Shown: positions 52,281 through 61,069, counted from the first letter of the stretch. The stretch is DNA of 64,000 bases from Nostoc spongiaeforme FACHB-130 (GCF_014698475.1 NZ_JACJTB010000036.1:1-64000); one strand, 5' to 3'. Notes: generated by a model not told the origin, from the letters alone. Made by a program: numbers and translations.

Positions 52281-52859
52281 ATGACAGCTATTACATTCAA
52301 CCTCAACGCCATTGTTAAGCTCACTGACGAACAGTTTTATCAACTATGTCGAGAAAACCCCGATGTCAAATTTGAGCGCAATAATAAAGGAGAATTAACT
52401 GTTATGCCACCCACAGGCGGAGAAACAGGAAAAAGCAATTTTGAAATTGCTGTAGAATTTGGTATATGGAATCGTCAAACAAAATTAGGTGTATGTTTTG
52501 ATTCTTCCACCTGTTTTAAGCTTCCCAATGGCGCAAATCGTTCTCCTGATGTTGCTTGGATAAAACAAGACAGATGGGATGCACTAACACCCAAGGAAAA
52601 AGCGAAGTTTCCCCCCATAGCACCAGATTTTGTTTTAGAGTTGATGTCCCCTAGCGACGATTTGGCAGAAACCCAAGCAAAAATGCGCGAGTATATGGAT
52701 AATCAAGTGAAACTTGGTTGGTTAATTAATCCTCCAGCCAAGCAAGTTGAAATTTATCGTCAAGGTAAACCAGTAGAAATTTTGGATGCGCCTACACAAT
52801 TATCCGGAGAAGAGATATTACCAGGATTTATTTTAGATTTAGCAATAGTTTGGAATTAA
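52281..52859 (+). CDS. Uma2 family (DUF820) putative endonuclease, copy 3
   Basis: 192 residues. NRSPDVAWI, PPIAPDFVLELMSPSDDLAETQAKMREYMDNQVKLGWLINP form the PD-(D/E)XK core with catalytic residues intact. Copies 2 and 3 are divergent and may share a promoter region. The 3' end is five bases from that of the large kinase gene. Confidence 0.9.
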   Translation: MTAITFNLNAIVKLTDEQFYQLCRENPDVKFERNNKGELTVMPPTGGETGKSNFEIAVEFGIWNRQTKLGVCFDSSTCFKLPNGANRSPDVAWIKQDRWDALTPKEKAKFPPIAPDFVLELMSPSDDLAETQAKMREYMDNQVKLGWLINPPAKQVEIYRQGKPVEILDAPTQLSGEEILPGFILDLAIVWN

Positions 52860-52863
52860 TTCA

Positions 52864-55800
52864 TTATTTACGACTTTGGGGTTGCGTAATGGGAATTTCA
52901 ATTACAAACTCTGCACCTTGTTTTGGTGTTGAGTTGCAATATAACTTGCCACCATGTCTATCTACTACAATTTGGTAACTAATTGATAAACCTAATCCTG
53001 TGCCTTTACCTACATCTTTAGTTGTAAAGAAAGGGTCAAAAAGTTTCGCAATTACAGGTTGAGTAATTCCCAGACCATTATCTGATATATGGATAGCTAC
53101 TCTGTTTATATTCACTAACTCAGTCCGAATCCAAATTTGTCCTTGTTCACCAATAAAAGCCTCATCTAAGGCATCAATTGCATTACTTAAGATGTTCATA
53201 AATACCTGATTTAGTTGACCAGGATAACACTCAACAGGAGGTAATTTACTATATTCTTTAGTGACGATGATTTCTGGATGATTTGGTTTACATTTAAGCC
53301 GGTTATGGAGAATCATTAAGGTACTTTCTATACCTTCATGAATATCTACTTGCTTAAATTCCGCTTCATCCAAACGAGAGAAATTACGCAGTGACAAAAC
53401 AATTTCGCGGATGCGTTGAGTCCCGACTTGCATTGACTGAAGTAGTTTCACTAAATCTGTTTTGAGAAATTCTAAATCAATGTGTGAGATTTCTGCTTGA
53501 ATTTCTGCTGGCGGCTCAGGAAAATGTTCTTGATAAAGATTTACTAATCTTAGTAAATCTTGGGTATATTCGCTGGCTGGAATAAGATTAGCGTGAATAA
53601 AGTTGACTGGATTATTAATTTCATGGGCTACACCTGCAACCATATTACCCAAAGAAGACATTTTTTCGCTTTGAATAAGTTGCGATTGAGTGCGTTGGAG
53701 TTCTAATAAAGTATTTTTTAAATTTTGAGCTTGTTGTTGTAATTGAATAACTGCTTGTTTGCGTTCAGTAATATCAGTTGATACGCCTAATATTTGCTTA
53801 ACTTTGCCATCAGCATTGCGAGTAAATGGTGTTTCTCTTGTATATAGCCAAGACCATTCACCATTGTGTTTTTTTATCCGAAATTCAACTTCAAAAATAT
53901 CTCCATCATTAGCAGTTTCTATTTTTCGATGATTTTGGATGACTATCGCTAAGTCATCGGGATGAACAATAGTAGGAATTACTTTATCTCCCATTTGTTC
54001 AATCATTTCGATAGAATAACCAAGCACAGTAGCGATTTCTTTATTGGCATACACATTGCGTTGTTCTTCTAAGTCGAAAATGTAGAGGACATTAGGCGAG
54101 GAATCTGCAATGCGTTGAATAAAGTGTTGACTAGCTTGTAGTTCTGCTTCTGCTTGTTTGCGAGCTGTAATATTCAAAGTTGAGCCAACAATTCGATAAA
54201 TTTTACCTTCATTATTTTTCACAGGATTGAGAGTAGTCAACCACCAAGTTTCCTCACCTTCAAAAGTCAAACATTCTTCATAATTAATGCTATCACCAAT
54301 ATCTACACAGCTTTGATAGCGTTGAGTAACTGCTTTACCTTCAATTTCACCATGTAAATCTCTGGGTGTTTTACCAACTATTTTGTCATGATTAATCCCC
54401 ACCATTTTTTCTGCTGCTGAGTTGCAACCAGCAAACCGAAATTCACCATTTTCTAAAACATTAACGACAAATATTAATTGAGGAAATCCGTCGTAAATGG
54501 TGCGTAAAAACTGCTCTTGTTGTTGTAATTGAGCTTCTGCTTGTTTGCGATCGCGACTATCCCGTGTAATAGTTGATAGATATAAAGGTTCACCCGTCTC
54601 AGGGTCTTTCATCAAAAAAAGATTATAATCAACTGGGATAATCTCTTTGCTTTGAAAGTGTTGAAACCGATATTCTCCTTGCCAAATACCATCTCGCATC
54701 ACTGCCGGAATAATCTGCTGATAGAGATATTCTTTATCTTCTGGGGCAAAGCAGGTATCAAGGCTGAAATCCTCACTAAATCCTTGACTAGCTAATCCCA
54801 ATAACTTGCGTCCAGCTTCATTTAAAAATATAGGTTTGCCGTTTAAATCTGCACAACCAATGAAATCACTGCTATTTTCAATTAAAGAAACAAACAATTG
54901 ACGTTCTTTCTCGGCTTGCTTACGTTCTGTAATGTCGGTGATAGTAATAACTAGTTGAACAATTTGCGAGTCACTGTCAAAAAGCGGCGTAACATTGAAG
55001 AACCACCAAATTTCTTGTTCATTTACGACAAAAGATTCTTCAAAAAATATCGTCTTGCGAGATTGTACACATTCTCTGTAGCGTTGATGATAATAATCTG
55101 CCACCTCAGCAGGTAGCCCTTCCGTCATTGTTTTTCCGACTAAAGGTTCTAAAGGTACCAAGCTAAAGTTAAGAATTGCAGGATTCCATTTCACAAAACG
55201 AAACTCCGTACCGTTATCTAAAACGTCTAAAACGCAGATACCATAATCTACGCCTTCCCAGATACTTTGTAAAAACTGGGCTTGTTCTTTGAATTGTTGT
55301 TCAGTTTGTTGGGCTTCGGTAATATCAGCCAAGTAACCATACCAAGTAATTGCCCCGTCTGCTTGCAATTCTGGCCGAGATGCACCACGAACCCATTTCT
55401 GTTGACCAGAGATATTGCCCACCCGCCATTTATAGTTAAACTTTTGCAGAGTTTGGGCAGATTGCATAATTGCAGCTTGCAATTCAGGAAGATCATCAGG
55501 GTAGACATCAGCAAATCCCATGACTGCATCGTTTTGAACTTCTTCTGGTTCTAGACCTAAAACTTCACGGCATCCCGGAGACACAAAGGGAAAAGATATA
55601 CTACCATCAGTATCCAGCCGACATTCATACAACATCCCCGGTACACTATCAGCCAGCTTTTGAAATCTAGCTTCACTTTGGCGTAAAGCGGCTGTACGTT
55701 CATCGACTTTTGCTTCTAATTCTTCATTTAATTGTTTAAGAGCGGCTTCTGCTTGTTTGCGTTCCGTAATATCCAAAATGACACCACAGAAAATAATTTC

Positions 55801-56262
55801 CCCTTCTTCATTACGTGTAGGTGTTGAGTCGCCTTGAAACCAGCGAATTTCGCCATTGGGTTTCACCAAACGCCCTTCGTAGTGCCAAGTAATAGATTTT
55901 TCTATGGCTATTGTTGCTGAATCTATATAACTATCAAAATCTTCTGGATGTATACAAGCATGAAATTTACTAATATCCTCCATCACTTCGGCTGCTGTGA
56001 CACCTGCAAGCTGCCAAATAAAATCGCTCACATAGTCTACTTTCCAAACACCATTGCGATTGGTGAATTGAAAAATTGCCCCGAATATATTATCTGTAAT
56101 ACTTTTTAAACGCCTTTCGCTATTTTCTAGGGTGATTTCTGGATGTAAGTTTCTGCATGAATTGGTTTGCTGATACTGGACAACTAGCTGACGCAACTCC
56201 CTGAGTTCTTGGTGCAGAGAATCGTAAGTATTTTTATCTACAGTTATCAGATTACCAGCCAT
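52864..56262 (-). CDS. Six-PAS soluble sensor histidine kinase
   Basis: 1,132 residues and no membrane segment. Six PAS/PAC units run from about residue 50 to 845, most ending DITERKQAE or a variant (ARKQAE, RDRKQAE). Then come a coiled coil, a HisKA box (SLGNMVAGVAHEINNPV, phospho-His about residue 880) and an HATPase domain with DNGLG, FDPFFTTKDVGKGTGLGLS. No receiver is attached. The kinase core is very like that of the membrane kinase at 1,607. PAS domains could bind haem, flavin or small ligands; none can be told here. Confidence 0.95.
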   Translation of the reverse strand: MAGNLITVDKNTYDSLHQELRELRQLVVQYQQTNSCRNLHPEITLENSERRLKSITDNIFGAIFQFTNRNGVWKVDYVSDFIWQLAGVTAAEVMEDISKFHACIHPEDFDSYIDSATIAIEKSITWHYEGRLVKPNGEIRWFQGDSTPTRNEEGEIIFCGVILDITERKQAEAALKQLNEELEAKVDERTAALRQSEARFQKLADSVPGMLYECRLDTDGSISFPFVSPGCREVLGLEPEEVQNDAVMGFADVYPDDLPELQAAIMQSAQTLQKFNYKWRVGNISGQQKWVRGASRPELQADGAITWYGYLADITEAQQTEQQFKEQAQFLQSIWEGVDYGICVLDVLDNGTEFRFVKWNPAILNFSLVPLEPLVGKTMTEGLPAEVADYYHQRYRECVQSRKTIFFEESFVVNEQEIWWFFNVTPLFDSDSQIVQLVITITDITERKQAEKERQLFVSLIENSSDFIGCADLNGKPIFLNEAGRKLLGLASQGFSEDFSLDTCFAPEDKEYLYQQIIPAVMRDGIWQGEYRFQHFQSKEIIPVDYNLFLMKDPETGEPLYLSTITRDSRDRKQAEAQLQQQEQFLRTIYDGFPQLIFVVNVLENGEFRFAGCNSAAEKMVGINHDKIVGKTPRDLHGEIEGKAVTQRYQSCVDIGDSINYEECLTFEGEETWWLTTLNPVKNNEGKIYRIVGSTLNITARKQAEAELQASQHFIQRIADSSPNVLYIFDLEEQRNVYANKEIATVLGYSIEMIEQMGDKVIPTIVHPDDLAIVIQNHRKIETANDGDIFEVEFRIKKHNGEWSWLYTRETPFTRNADGKVKQILGVSTDITERKQAVIQLQQQAQNLKNTLLELQRTQSQLIQSEKMSSLGNMVAGVAHEINNPVNFIHANLIPASEYTQDLLRLVNLYQEHFPEPPAEIQAEISHIDLEFLKTDLVKLLQSMQVGTQRIREIVLSLRNFSRLDEAEFKQVDIHEGIESTLMILHNRLKCKPNHPEIIVTKEYSKLPPVECYPGQLNQVFMNILSNAIDALDEAFIGEQGQIWIRTELVNINRVAIHISDNGLGITQPVIAKLFDPFFTTKDVGKGTGLGLSISYQIVVDRHGGKLYCNSTPKQGAEFVIEIPITQPQSRK

Positions 56263-56338
56263 AGTTTTGTTACTTGCCTGTTAGGGAACTGAATTGAACT
56301 TAATCTATATGTTTCCCAATCTCAGGCGAACAAGAACA

Positions 56339-56371
56339 AGATCCCCGATTTCTTGAAGAAGTCGGGGATCT
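56339..56371. terminator. Palindrome of the GATCCCCGA family downstream of the recombinase
   Basis: AGATCCCCGA...TCGGGGATCT with a CTTCTT/AAGAAG inner stem. Placed just after the stop of the recombinase gene (minus strand) and upstream of the PAS kinase. Confidence 0.7.
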
Positions 56372-56397
56372 GAGTCTTTCTAAGATGAAATTTCGTC

Positions 56398-57876
56398 TTA
56401 TATTTCTTGATTTAACAATTCACCCAATTGATGCTTAATCAATAAACCTTTGAGGGTGGCATTTTCAGCTTTTAGGGCTGTGTTTTCTGCTTCTAGTTCT
56501 TTAATTCTTTCTTGTAAAGCTTCTTTAGTTGTACCTTGTCGATGAATGACAACTTCTTGATAAATCGCTAAATTCGCATCTTCATTCATCCAACGTTGAT
56601 AAGTTTTTGTATGTTCCTGGACTGTATGCCCCATGTAATCAGCCATTGTTTTGATTGGCACTCTTAAACGATGACCGCGAATTGCATAGGCATGACGCAA
56701 ATCGTAAGGTTTAAATCCGACCTCGGCATTTCTAAATCTAACTTGCAGTTTTGCAGTTTTATTATTCAAAGTACCTGTATGGCAAGGCAATTTAATAGTT
56801 TTTAAATCAAACAATTCTACCCAATGGGGATGTAGGGGGGGAATACCACAACTGCGTTCACCAGTTTTTGTCCCGTCAGTCAAGCTAGGATTTAATTTTA
56901 CTAAATGAAAGGTGTTAGCTGTATCCATAAAAGCATCTATATCAACAGCAAATAATTCGTGGGGTCTTAAACCATAAGTCGCTAACATTCCATAGGCCCA
57001 TTGCCATTGCTCTGGTTCTGTGAGGTTCTCTTTACTGGCATATACTGATAATGGGCTACCAATTTTGATAAATCCCTGAATAATCTCTTCATCAGTGGGG
57101 ACTTTTCGCAGTGTGGGATGGGGTTTGGGGGTGGCGTAACTATAAATTGTGGCAAAGTTGGTAATTCCGCAAAACTCACAAAACTTTTTCAATTGCCAAA
57201 CTAAGAAAAAGCGCGATGAGGTATTAGGTTTAGTCTTTTCTAATGCTGCTTCTAATGCTTGGGCAGACATGGGAATGTCTGGGGGTAATTTTTTAAGATG
57301 ACGCAGATAATGAGTTTCCCAGGTGCGGATTCCTTGGCGATTTTTTTCATGAGTTTTCCAAAATTGGCGCTCGTATTCTTGAATTAATTCACTGATGAGT
57401 TTGGTAGATTTTTCTGGGGCTGTGGGTTCAATTTTTTGGGCTTGTTTACCCAGTAGTTCAGCAGTCCATTGAAATTGTTTAGTGATTAATAATAAGTCTA
57501 GTTCTCGCGCCTTGAAAACTGCCATTTTCAGCCCGGTATCATTGGCAGCAAATCCACAAGAAATGGTATATTGTTTGTTAGGACTACCTTGTTTACCAAT
57601 GTCACCTGGTCTACAAGGAAATGTGCCTTGTAAGCCGATGGTTTTATGACTGGTTAATTTCAGTTTGACTTTAACTTTTTCTAAGTTTAATGCTGAGTTA
57701 GCTTGCTGAATGGCATATTTAATTCTTAAATATTCTCGTTCAATTTTGGCAAATTCATCTGATGCAGGGTGTTTGGCTTTCCACTGCTTCCATTTAGATG
57801 GTTCCCATTGGTCAATTGTAATACTCTCCCATTCAGCTTTACGGGGGTCGTAGGTGCTGGTGGCGTTACTGGGCAT
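56398..57876 (-). CDS. XisA/XisC-like tyrosine site-specific recombinase
   Basis: 492 residues. The catalytic domain has the arginine in YGMLATYGLRPHELFAVD, the HxxR box in PYDLRHAYAIRGHRL and the tyrosine in GHTVQEHTKTYQRW. The N-terminal domain (LKLTSHKTIGLQGTFPCRPGD...QYTISCGFAAND, FQWTAELLGK) and the C-terminal coiled coil (ELEAENTALKAENATLKGLL) match the plan of the Anabaena heterocyst excisases XisA and XisC, which remove elements from nifD and hupL. No nif or hup gene is nearby, so this copy stands alone or serves an element whose ends are not seen. Likely start at ATG 57,876. Confidence 0.88.
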   Translation of the reverse strand: MPSNATSTYDPRKAEWESITIDQWEPSKWKQWKAKHPASDEFAKIEREYLRIKYAIQQANSALNLEKVKVKLKLTSHKTIGLQGTFPCRPGDIGKQGSPNKQYTISCGFAANDTGLKMAVFKARELDLLLITKQFQWTAELLGKQAQKIEPTAPEKSTKLISELIQEYERQFWKTHEKNRQGIRTWETHYLRHLKKLPPDIPMSAQALEAALEKTKPNTSSRFFLVWQLKKFCEFCGITNFATIYSYATPKPHPTLRKVPTDEEIIQGFIKIGSPLSVYASKENLTEPEQWQWAYGMLATYGLRPHELFAVDIDAFMDTANTFHLVKLNPSLTDGTKTGERSCGIPPLHPHWVELFDLKTIKLPCHTGTLNNKTAKLQVRFRNAEVGFKPYDLRHAYAIRGHRLRVPIKTMADYMGHTVQEHTKTYQRWMNEDANLAIYQEVVIHRQGTTKEALQERIKELEAENTALKAENATLKGLLIKHQLGELLNQEI

Positions 57877-57997
57877 GATGATCTAATTTGAAGATAAGTA
57901 ATCAGAGTATAAGAATTAAAGCAATACTATTGGCAAATTTATACGGAATTGATACCAATGACACTGAAGTTAAACAAGAGAGTATGGCAGTACAACT

Positions 57998-58648
57998 ATG
58001 AGTCAAAGATATTTAATTCCATTAATTGTTGTGGCGATCGCCGCCAGTCTGGGCAGTTGTAGTTCTAATCCTACACCAACAGCCAGCAAAATTGACGCTG
58101 AAACCCCAACAACCACTTCTACCACCAATCCCAACCCTATTCCTAGCCAAAGCCCTAGTATGGCTCAACTACGAGACAAAAATCCAAAAATTGAGCCATT
58201 GGAAGCAACACCAAAAACTGAGACAAATAACACTGTTAAAACTACTCCCAGCAATACAAAAATTGAACCGTTGGAAGCAGCACCAAAAACCGAGACAAGT
58301 AACACTGTCAAAGTTACCCTCTACACCAGCGATGTTCAATGTCAAGAATTTATTCCCCAAAAGGTGGAAGTGTCAGCCACCGAACCTGTATCCAGCGCCG
58401 TTGGTAAAATTGTCCAAGAACGAGACACCGCCGACTTTAGTTTGTCTGGTTATCGGGTGAATGTGCGAAATGGGGTAGCTACTGTTGATTTGCGTTTATC
58501 TCCTCAGTCGAAGCGCCAAATAGCTTCCCTTTCTAGCTGCGAACAGTTTGCTTTATTTGGAAGTGTCCGCAAAACTTTGATGAGTAATTCTCAATGGAAA
58601 ATTAAAGACGTGCGCTTTACAGAGAAGGGCGAAGACATTGTGCTTTAG
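57998..58648 (+). CDS. GerMN-domain lipoprotein with duplicated linker
   Basis: 216 residues. A lipobox-type signal (SLGSC, Cys about residue 21) is followed by a Thr/Pro-rich linker with two copies of a KIEPLEA(T/A)PKTET(N/S)NTVK unit (about residues 63-103). The C-terminal GerMN domain begins VTLYTSDVQCQEF and includes GYRVNVRNGVATVDLRLSP. It should be anchored outside the plasma membrane. The role is unknown; GerMN proteins occur widely in cyanobacteria. Confidence 0.8.
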   Translation: MSQRYLIPLIVVAIAASLGSCSSNPTPTASKIDAETPTTTSTTNPNPIPSQSPSMAQLRDKNPKIEPLEATPKTETNNTVKTTPSNTKIEPLEAAPKTETSNTVKVTLYTSDVQCQEFIPQKVEVSATEPVSSAVGKIVQERDTADFSLSGYRVNVRNGVATVDLRLSPQSKRQIASLSSCEQFALFGSVRKTLMSNSQWKIKDVRFTEKGEDIVL

Positions 58649-58720
58649 TTATTTTTGATTCTGCTTTACTTTTATGGGTGGAGGCGCACAAGATAAAGAT
58701 TGCGTCTCCACCCAAGACTT

Positions 58721-58800
58721 ATTTTTGTAGTTGAGAAATCTTGCGGTTTTCGGCGTATTATTTTGTTGGGTTACGCTGTCGCTCCACCCAACCTACAGGA
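58721..58800 (+). repeat. Direct repeat flanking xisHI, left copy
   Basis: About 80 bases (TTTTTGTAGTTGAGAAAT, CGGCGTATTATTTTGTTGGG, GCTCCACCCAACCTAC). It is repeated in the same orientation at 59,700-59,778 with few differences. A TGGGTGGAGGCGCACAA block also precedes both (58,676 and 59,619). Confidence 0.9.
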
Positions 58801-58859
58801 GATTGCTACCTTACTACACCTACACATTAAAATATGAAGTAAATCAGAAAAAGTCAACT

Positions 58860-59276
58860 ATGGCTGCTAAAGATAAATTTCATGCTGTGGTTAGAATTGC
58901 TTTAGAAAAGCAGCAGTGGAGGATAACCGATGATCCTCTGCGACTAGAAGTTGGCGGAACTAAATTTGAAATAGATTTAGGTGCAGAGCAACTGTTAGCA
59001 GCAGAGCGAGGTGAAGAAAAAATTGCAGTTGAGATTAAAACATTTTTGAGTGATTCACCACTAACAGATTACCATGCTGCGTTGGGACAGTTTTTGAATT
59101 ATCGGCTTGCTTTGGAAATTAGTGATCCAACTCGGATTCTATATTGAGCAGTGCCTGTAGGTGTTTACGAAGTCTTTTTCAAGCGGGAATTTGCCCAAAT
59201 ATCTGTAGAGAGATATCAAATCAAACAAATTATTTATGACCCGATTCAAGAGGTAATTTTACAATGGATACCCTAG
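58860..59276 (+). pseudogene. xisH: xisH interrupted by an in-frame TGA
   Basis: From ATG 58,860 the frame reads MAAKDKFHAVVRIALEKQQW...DPTRILY, then TGA at 59,145-59,147 (codon 96), then continues AVPVGVYEVFFKREFAQISVERYQ to TAG at 59,276. The total of 138 codons fits XisH. The normal residue at the stop is leucine (TTA to TGA needs one base change). The nuclease-like core (EIDLGAEQLLAAERGEEKIAVEIKTF) lies before the stop, so a shortened protein of 95 residues might still fold. The xisI start overlaps the end by 13 bases. Confidence 0.9.
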
Positions 59277-59599
59277 AGTCTTATCGTAATATCATTCAGT
59301 CATTGCTGACGGCTTATGCTGCTATTCCCATAGCAAATGGTCAGATTGATTGCTACACGGTTTTTGATACAAAACAAGACCATTATATGGTTATGAATGT
59401 TGGTTGGGATGGTCATCGACGAGTTTATGGCTGTGTTTTACATTTGGATATTAAGCAGGGAAAAATTTCAATTGAGCAGAATATGACGGAAATGAGAGTA
59501 GCTCAAGAACTTGTAGATCGAGGAGTTCCGAAAGATGATATTGTTTTAGGATTTCAAGCTCCTGAAATGAGAGAATATACAGGATATGGAGTTTTTTGA
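59264..59599 (+). CDS. xisI: XisI protein (element-excision controlling factor family)
   Basis: 111 residues: YRNIIQSLLTAYAAIPIANGQID, VGWDGHRRVYGCVLHLDIKQGKISIEQ and ELVDRGVPKDDIVLGFQAPEMREYTGYGVF, all typical of XisI. XisH and XisI are needed with XisF for fdxN-element excision in Anabaena; elsewhere the pair is common without a recombinase and may be a toxin-antitoxin-like or regulatory module. Here xisH is broken but xisI is complete. The XisA/XisC-like recombinase gene is 1.4 kb away on the other strand. Confidence 0.92.
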   Translation: MDTLESYRNIIQSLLTAYAAIPIANGQIDCYTVFDTKQDHYMVMNVGWDGHRRVYGCVLHLDIKQGKISIEQNMTEMRVAQELVDRGVPKDDIVLGFQAPEMREYTGYGVF

Positions 59600-60282
59600 C
59601 AGCTATCAGATGGTAGGTTGGGTGGAGGCGCACAACAGATATCAAAAGCAACACGATAAATTTAAATTGCGCCGTAACCCAACACAAATTGCAGCGTTAA
59701 TTTTTGTAGTTGAGAAATTTTGCCTTTTTCGGCGTATTATTTGTTGGGTTACGCTGTCGCTCCACCCAACCTACGGGAGAGGCGATCGTACTGAATCTTA
59801 TTGAATCGGACAACTGTTCGACTTTGCAGCCTACCAAGCTATCCGACTCGGTTTGATATTCGGAGGTTGTCGCCTTCCTCGCTGGTTCAGGTCTGGACTC
59901 CTTGGTGTACGCTCGATAAATTCCCATTTACCGACTCTGACTTTGAGCGTCAGGAATGGTAATTGGCGCTACATCGTCGGTGACAATCAAAATGCTGTCT
60001 GGTGGTGTGTCTGACATATCTATGCTCTGTTTTTATTTAGCATTTTCGCATAAATATTTTGTATCACGTAGAAACACGGAGAGATTTAACATTAGATTAT
60101 CAGTGATGCTTTAGATCCCCGACTTCTAAAAGAAGTCGGGGATCTTTCCGTTCAACAAACTACTAGTACACTCGTTTTACCAAATGCAGATTTAGCTAAA
60201 ATGGAAGTTGAACATTGATACCCTGTAGAGTAACTGGTGATGATGAAGTGCGATCGCCTAAATTTCTCGTAAGATTAGGTAA
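59600..60282. repeat. Repeat-rich spacer, right copy of the xisHI-flanking repeat
   Basis: The right copy of the direct repeat is at 59,700-59,778. Two short minus-strand frames (about 60,018-59,929 and 59,927-59,800; MSDTPPDSILIVTDDVAPIT and MGIYRAYTKESRPEPARKAT) look protein-like but are not recognised and overlap repeats. A GATCCCCGACTTCT palindrome is at 60,113-60,145. The rest is AT-rich. Confidence 0.55.
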
Positions 60283-60597
60283 TCAAGTAACTTGTTCTTT
60301 ACGGGTAAATTTCAGTATGCTGTTCAAATCTTCTGCTTCTTCTTGAAAGACTTGATAAAGTTCCCAGTTTTGTTGTAGGTTCAACCAAAACTCTGCACTA
60401 TTTCCCAAAAATTTTGCTAACTGCAATGCTGTGCTTGGTGTTATTGGGCGTTTTCCAGTTACTATTTCATTTATGTGTTGAGGGGAAACGTGAATTGCTT
60501 GAGCTAGTTCGGTTGGTGATATTTCTAGTGGTTCTAGAAAGTCTTTGAGTAAAATTTCTCCAGGATGGTTGGGAGGACGATATTTAGGGATTTTCAT
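60283..60597 (-). CDS. higA: HigA-type antitoxin (XRE family)
   Basis: About 104 residues from the ATG at 60,597: PNHPGEILLKDFLEPLEISPTELAQAIHVSPQHINEIVTGKRPITPSTALQLAKFLGNSAEFWLNLQQNWEL is the HigA helix-turn-helix signature. The antitoxin is intact and lies 11 bases after the toxin stop, in the toxin-first order of hig loci. The toxin gene itself is dead. Confidence 0.93.
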   Translation of the reverse strand: MKIPKYRPPNHPGEILLKDFLEPLEISPTELAQAIHVSPQHINEIVTGKRPITPSTALQLAKFLGNSAEFWLNLQQNWELYQVFQEEAEDLNSILKFTRKEQVT

Positions 60598-60608
60598 GAT
60601 TATGTACC

Positions 60609-60902
60609 TCAATCGTGATAATCTACTATTTCTACTTCACAAGCTCCTTCATTTGTCCACACAAAACACATTCGATATTACTTGTTAAGTCTCATAATAT
60701 GCTGACCTTCTCTGTCATTTCATCATGCTTCTAACTTATTAACTGGATGTATTTTCATATCATCTAAAGATATTGCCGCATTTAGTTGATATAGTTTTCT
60801 TTGTGCAATATTCCACAGATTGACAGGACAAGTTTTTCGAGCATCTTTTGAACTGTTGCCATCAAAGATATCTTCTGTGTCTTGATTTTTGAATGACACC
60901 AT
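60609..60902 (-). pseudogene. higB: HigB toxin with three in-frame stop codons
   Basis: The frame from 60,902 reads MVSFKNQDTEDIFDGNSS...WNIAQRKLYQLNAAISLDDMKIHPVNKLEA, then TGA TGA (60,725-60,720), then NDREGQHIMRLNK, TAA (60,680-60,678), YRMCFVWTNEGACEVEIVDYHD and TGA. All parts lie in one frame of 98 codons, the normal HigB length. The mRNA-cleaving toxin cannot be made. An open frame upstream to 61,037 adds membrane-like codons that are probably non-coding. Confidence 0.9.
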
Positions 60903-61069
60903 TATAATTAACACGATGGCACAGATGTTACGCCACAGATACCACAAAATTGTCATGATTGCAATAAAAACTGGCGAAATGTTATAAAAAACAATATTTA
61001 AAAGTAAGCAAAAAGTAAGAAATGGATTTTTCGACAAACGCCCAAAACAATACAGGACAAGAGAAATAG

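Noticed and set aside
53000-53100. A receiver domain on the six-PAS kinase, which would make it a hybrid kinase
   Set aside because: The protein ends directly after the HATPase G boxes and strand (EFVIEIPI); no receiver sequence follows.
58731-58859. Longer N-terminus of XisH starting at 58,731
   Set aside because: The added codons translate the flanking direct repeat (CCACCCAACCTAC), and XisH proteins start at MAAKDKFH.
59820-59940. Possible tRNA or structured RNA (GGTTCAGGTC near 59,894)
   Set aside because: No acceptor stem or T-arm consensus pairs around it, so no cloverleaf can be drawn.
60903-61037. Hydrophobic N-terminal extension of the higB frame as a separate membrane protein
   Set aside because: The true HigB start MVSFKN.DTEDIF lies inside the frame; the upstream codons are AT-rich and end at the rsmA promoter.
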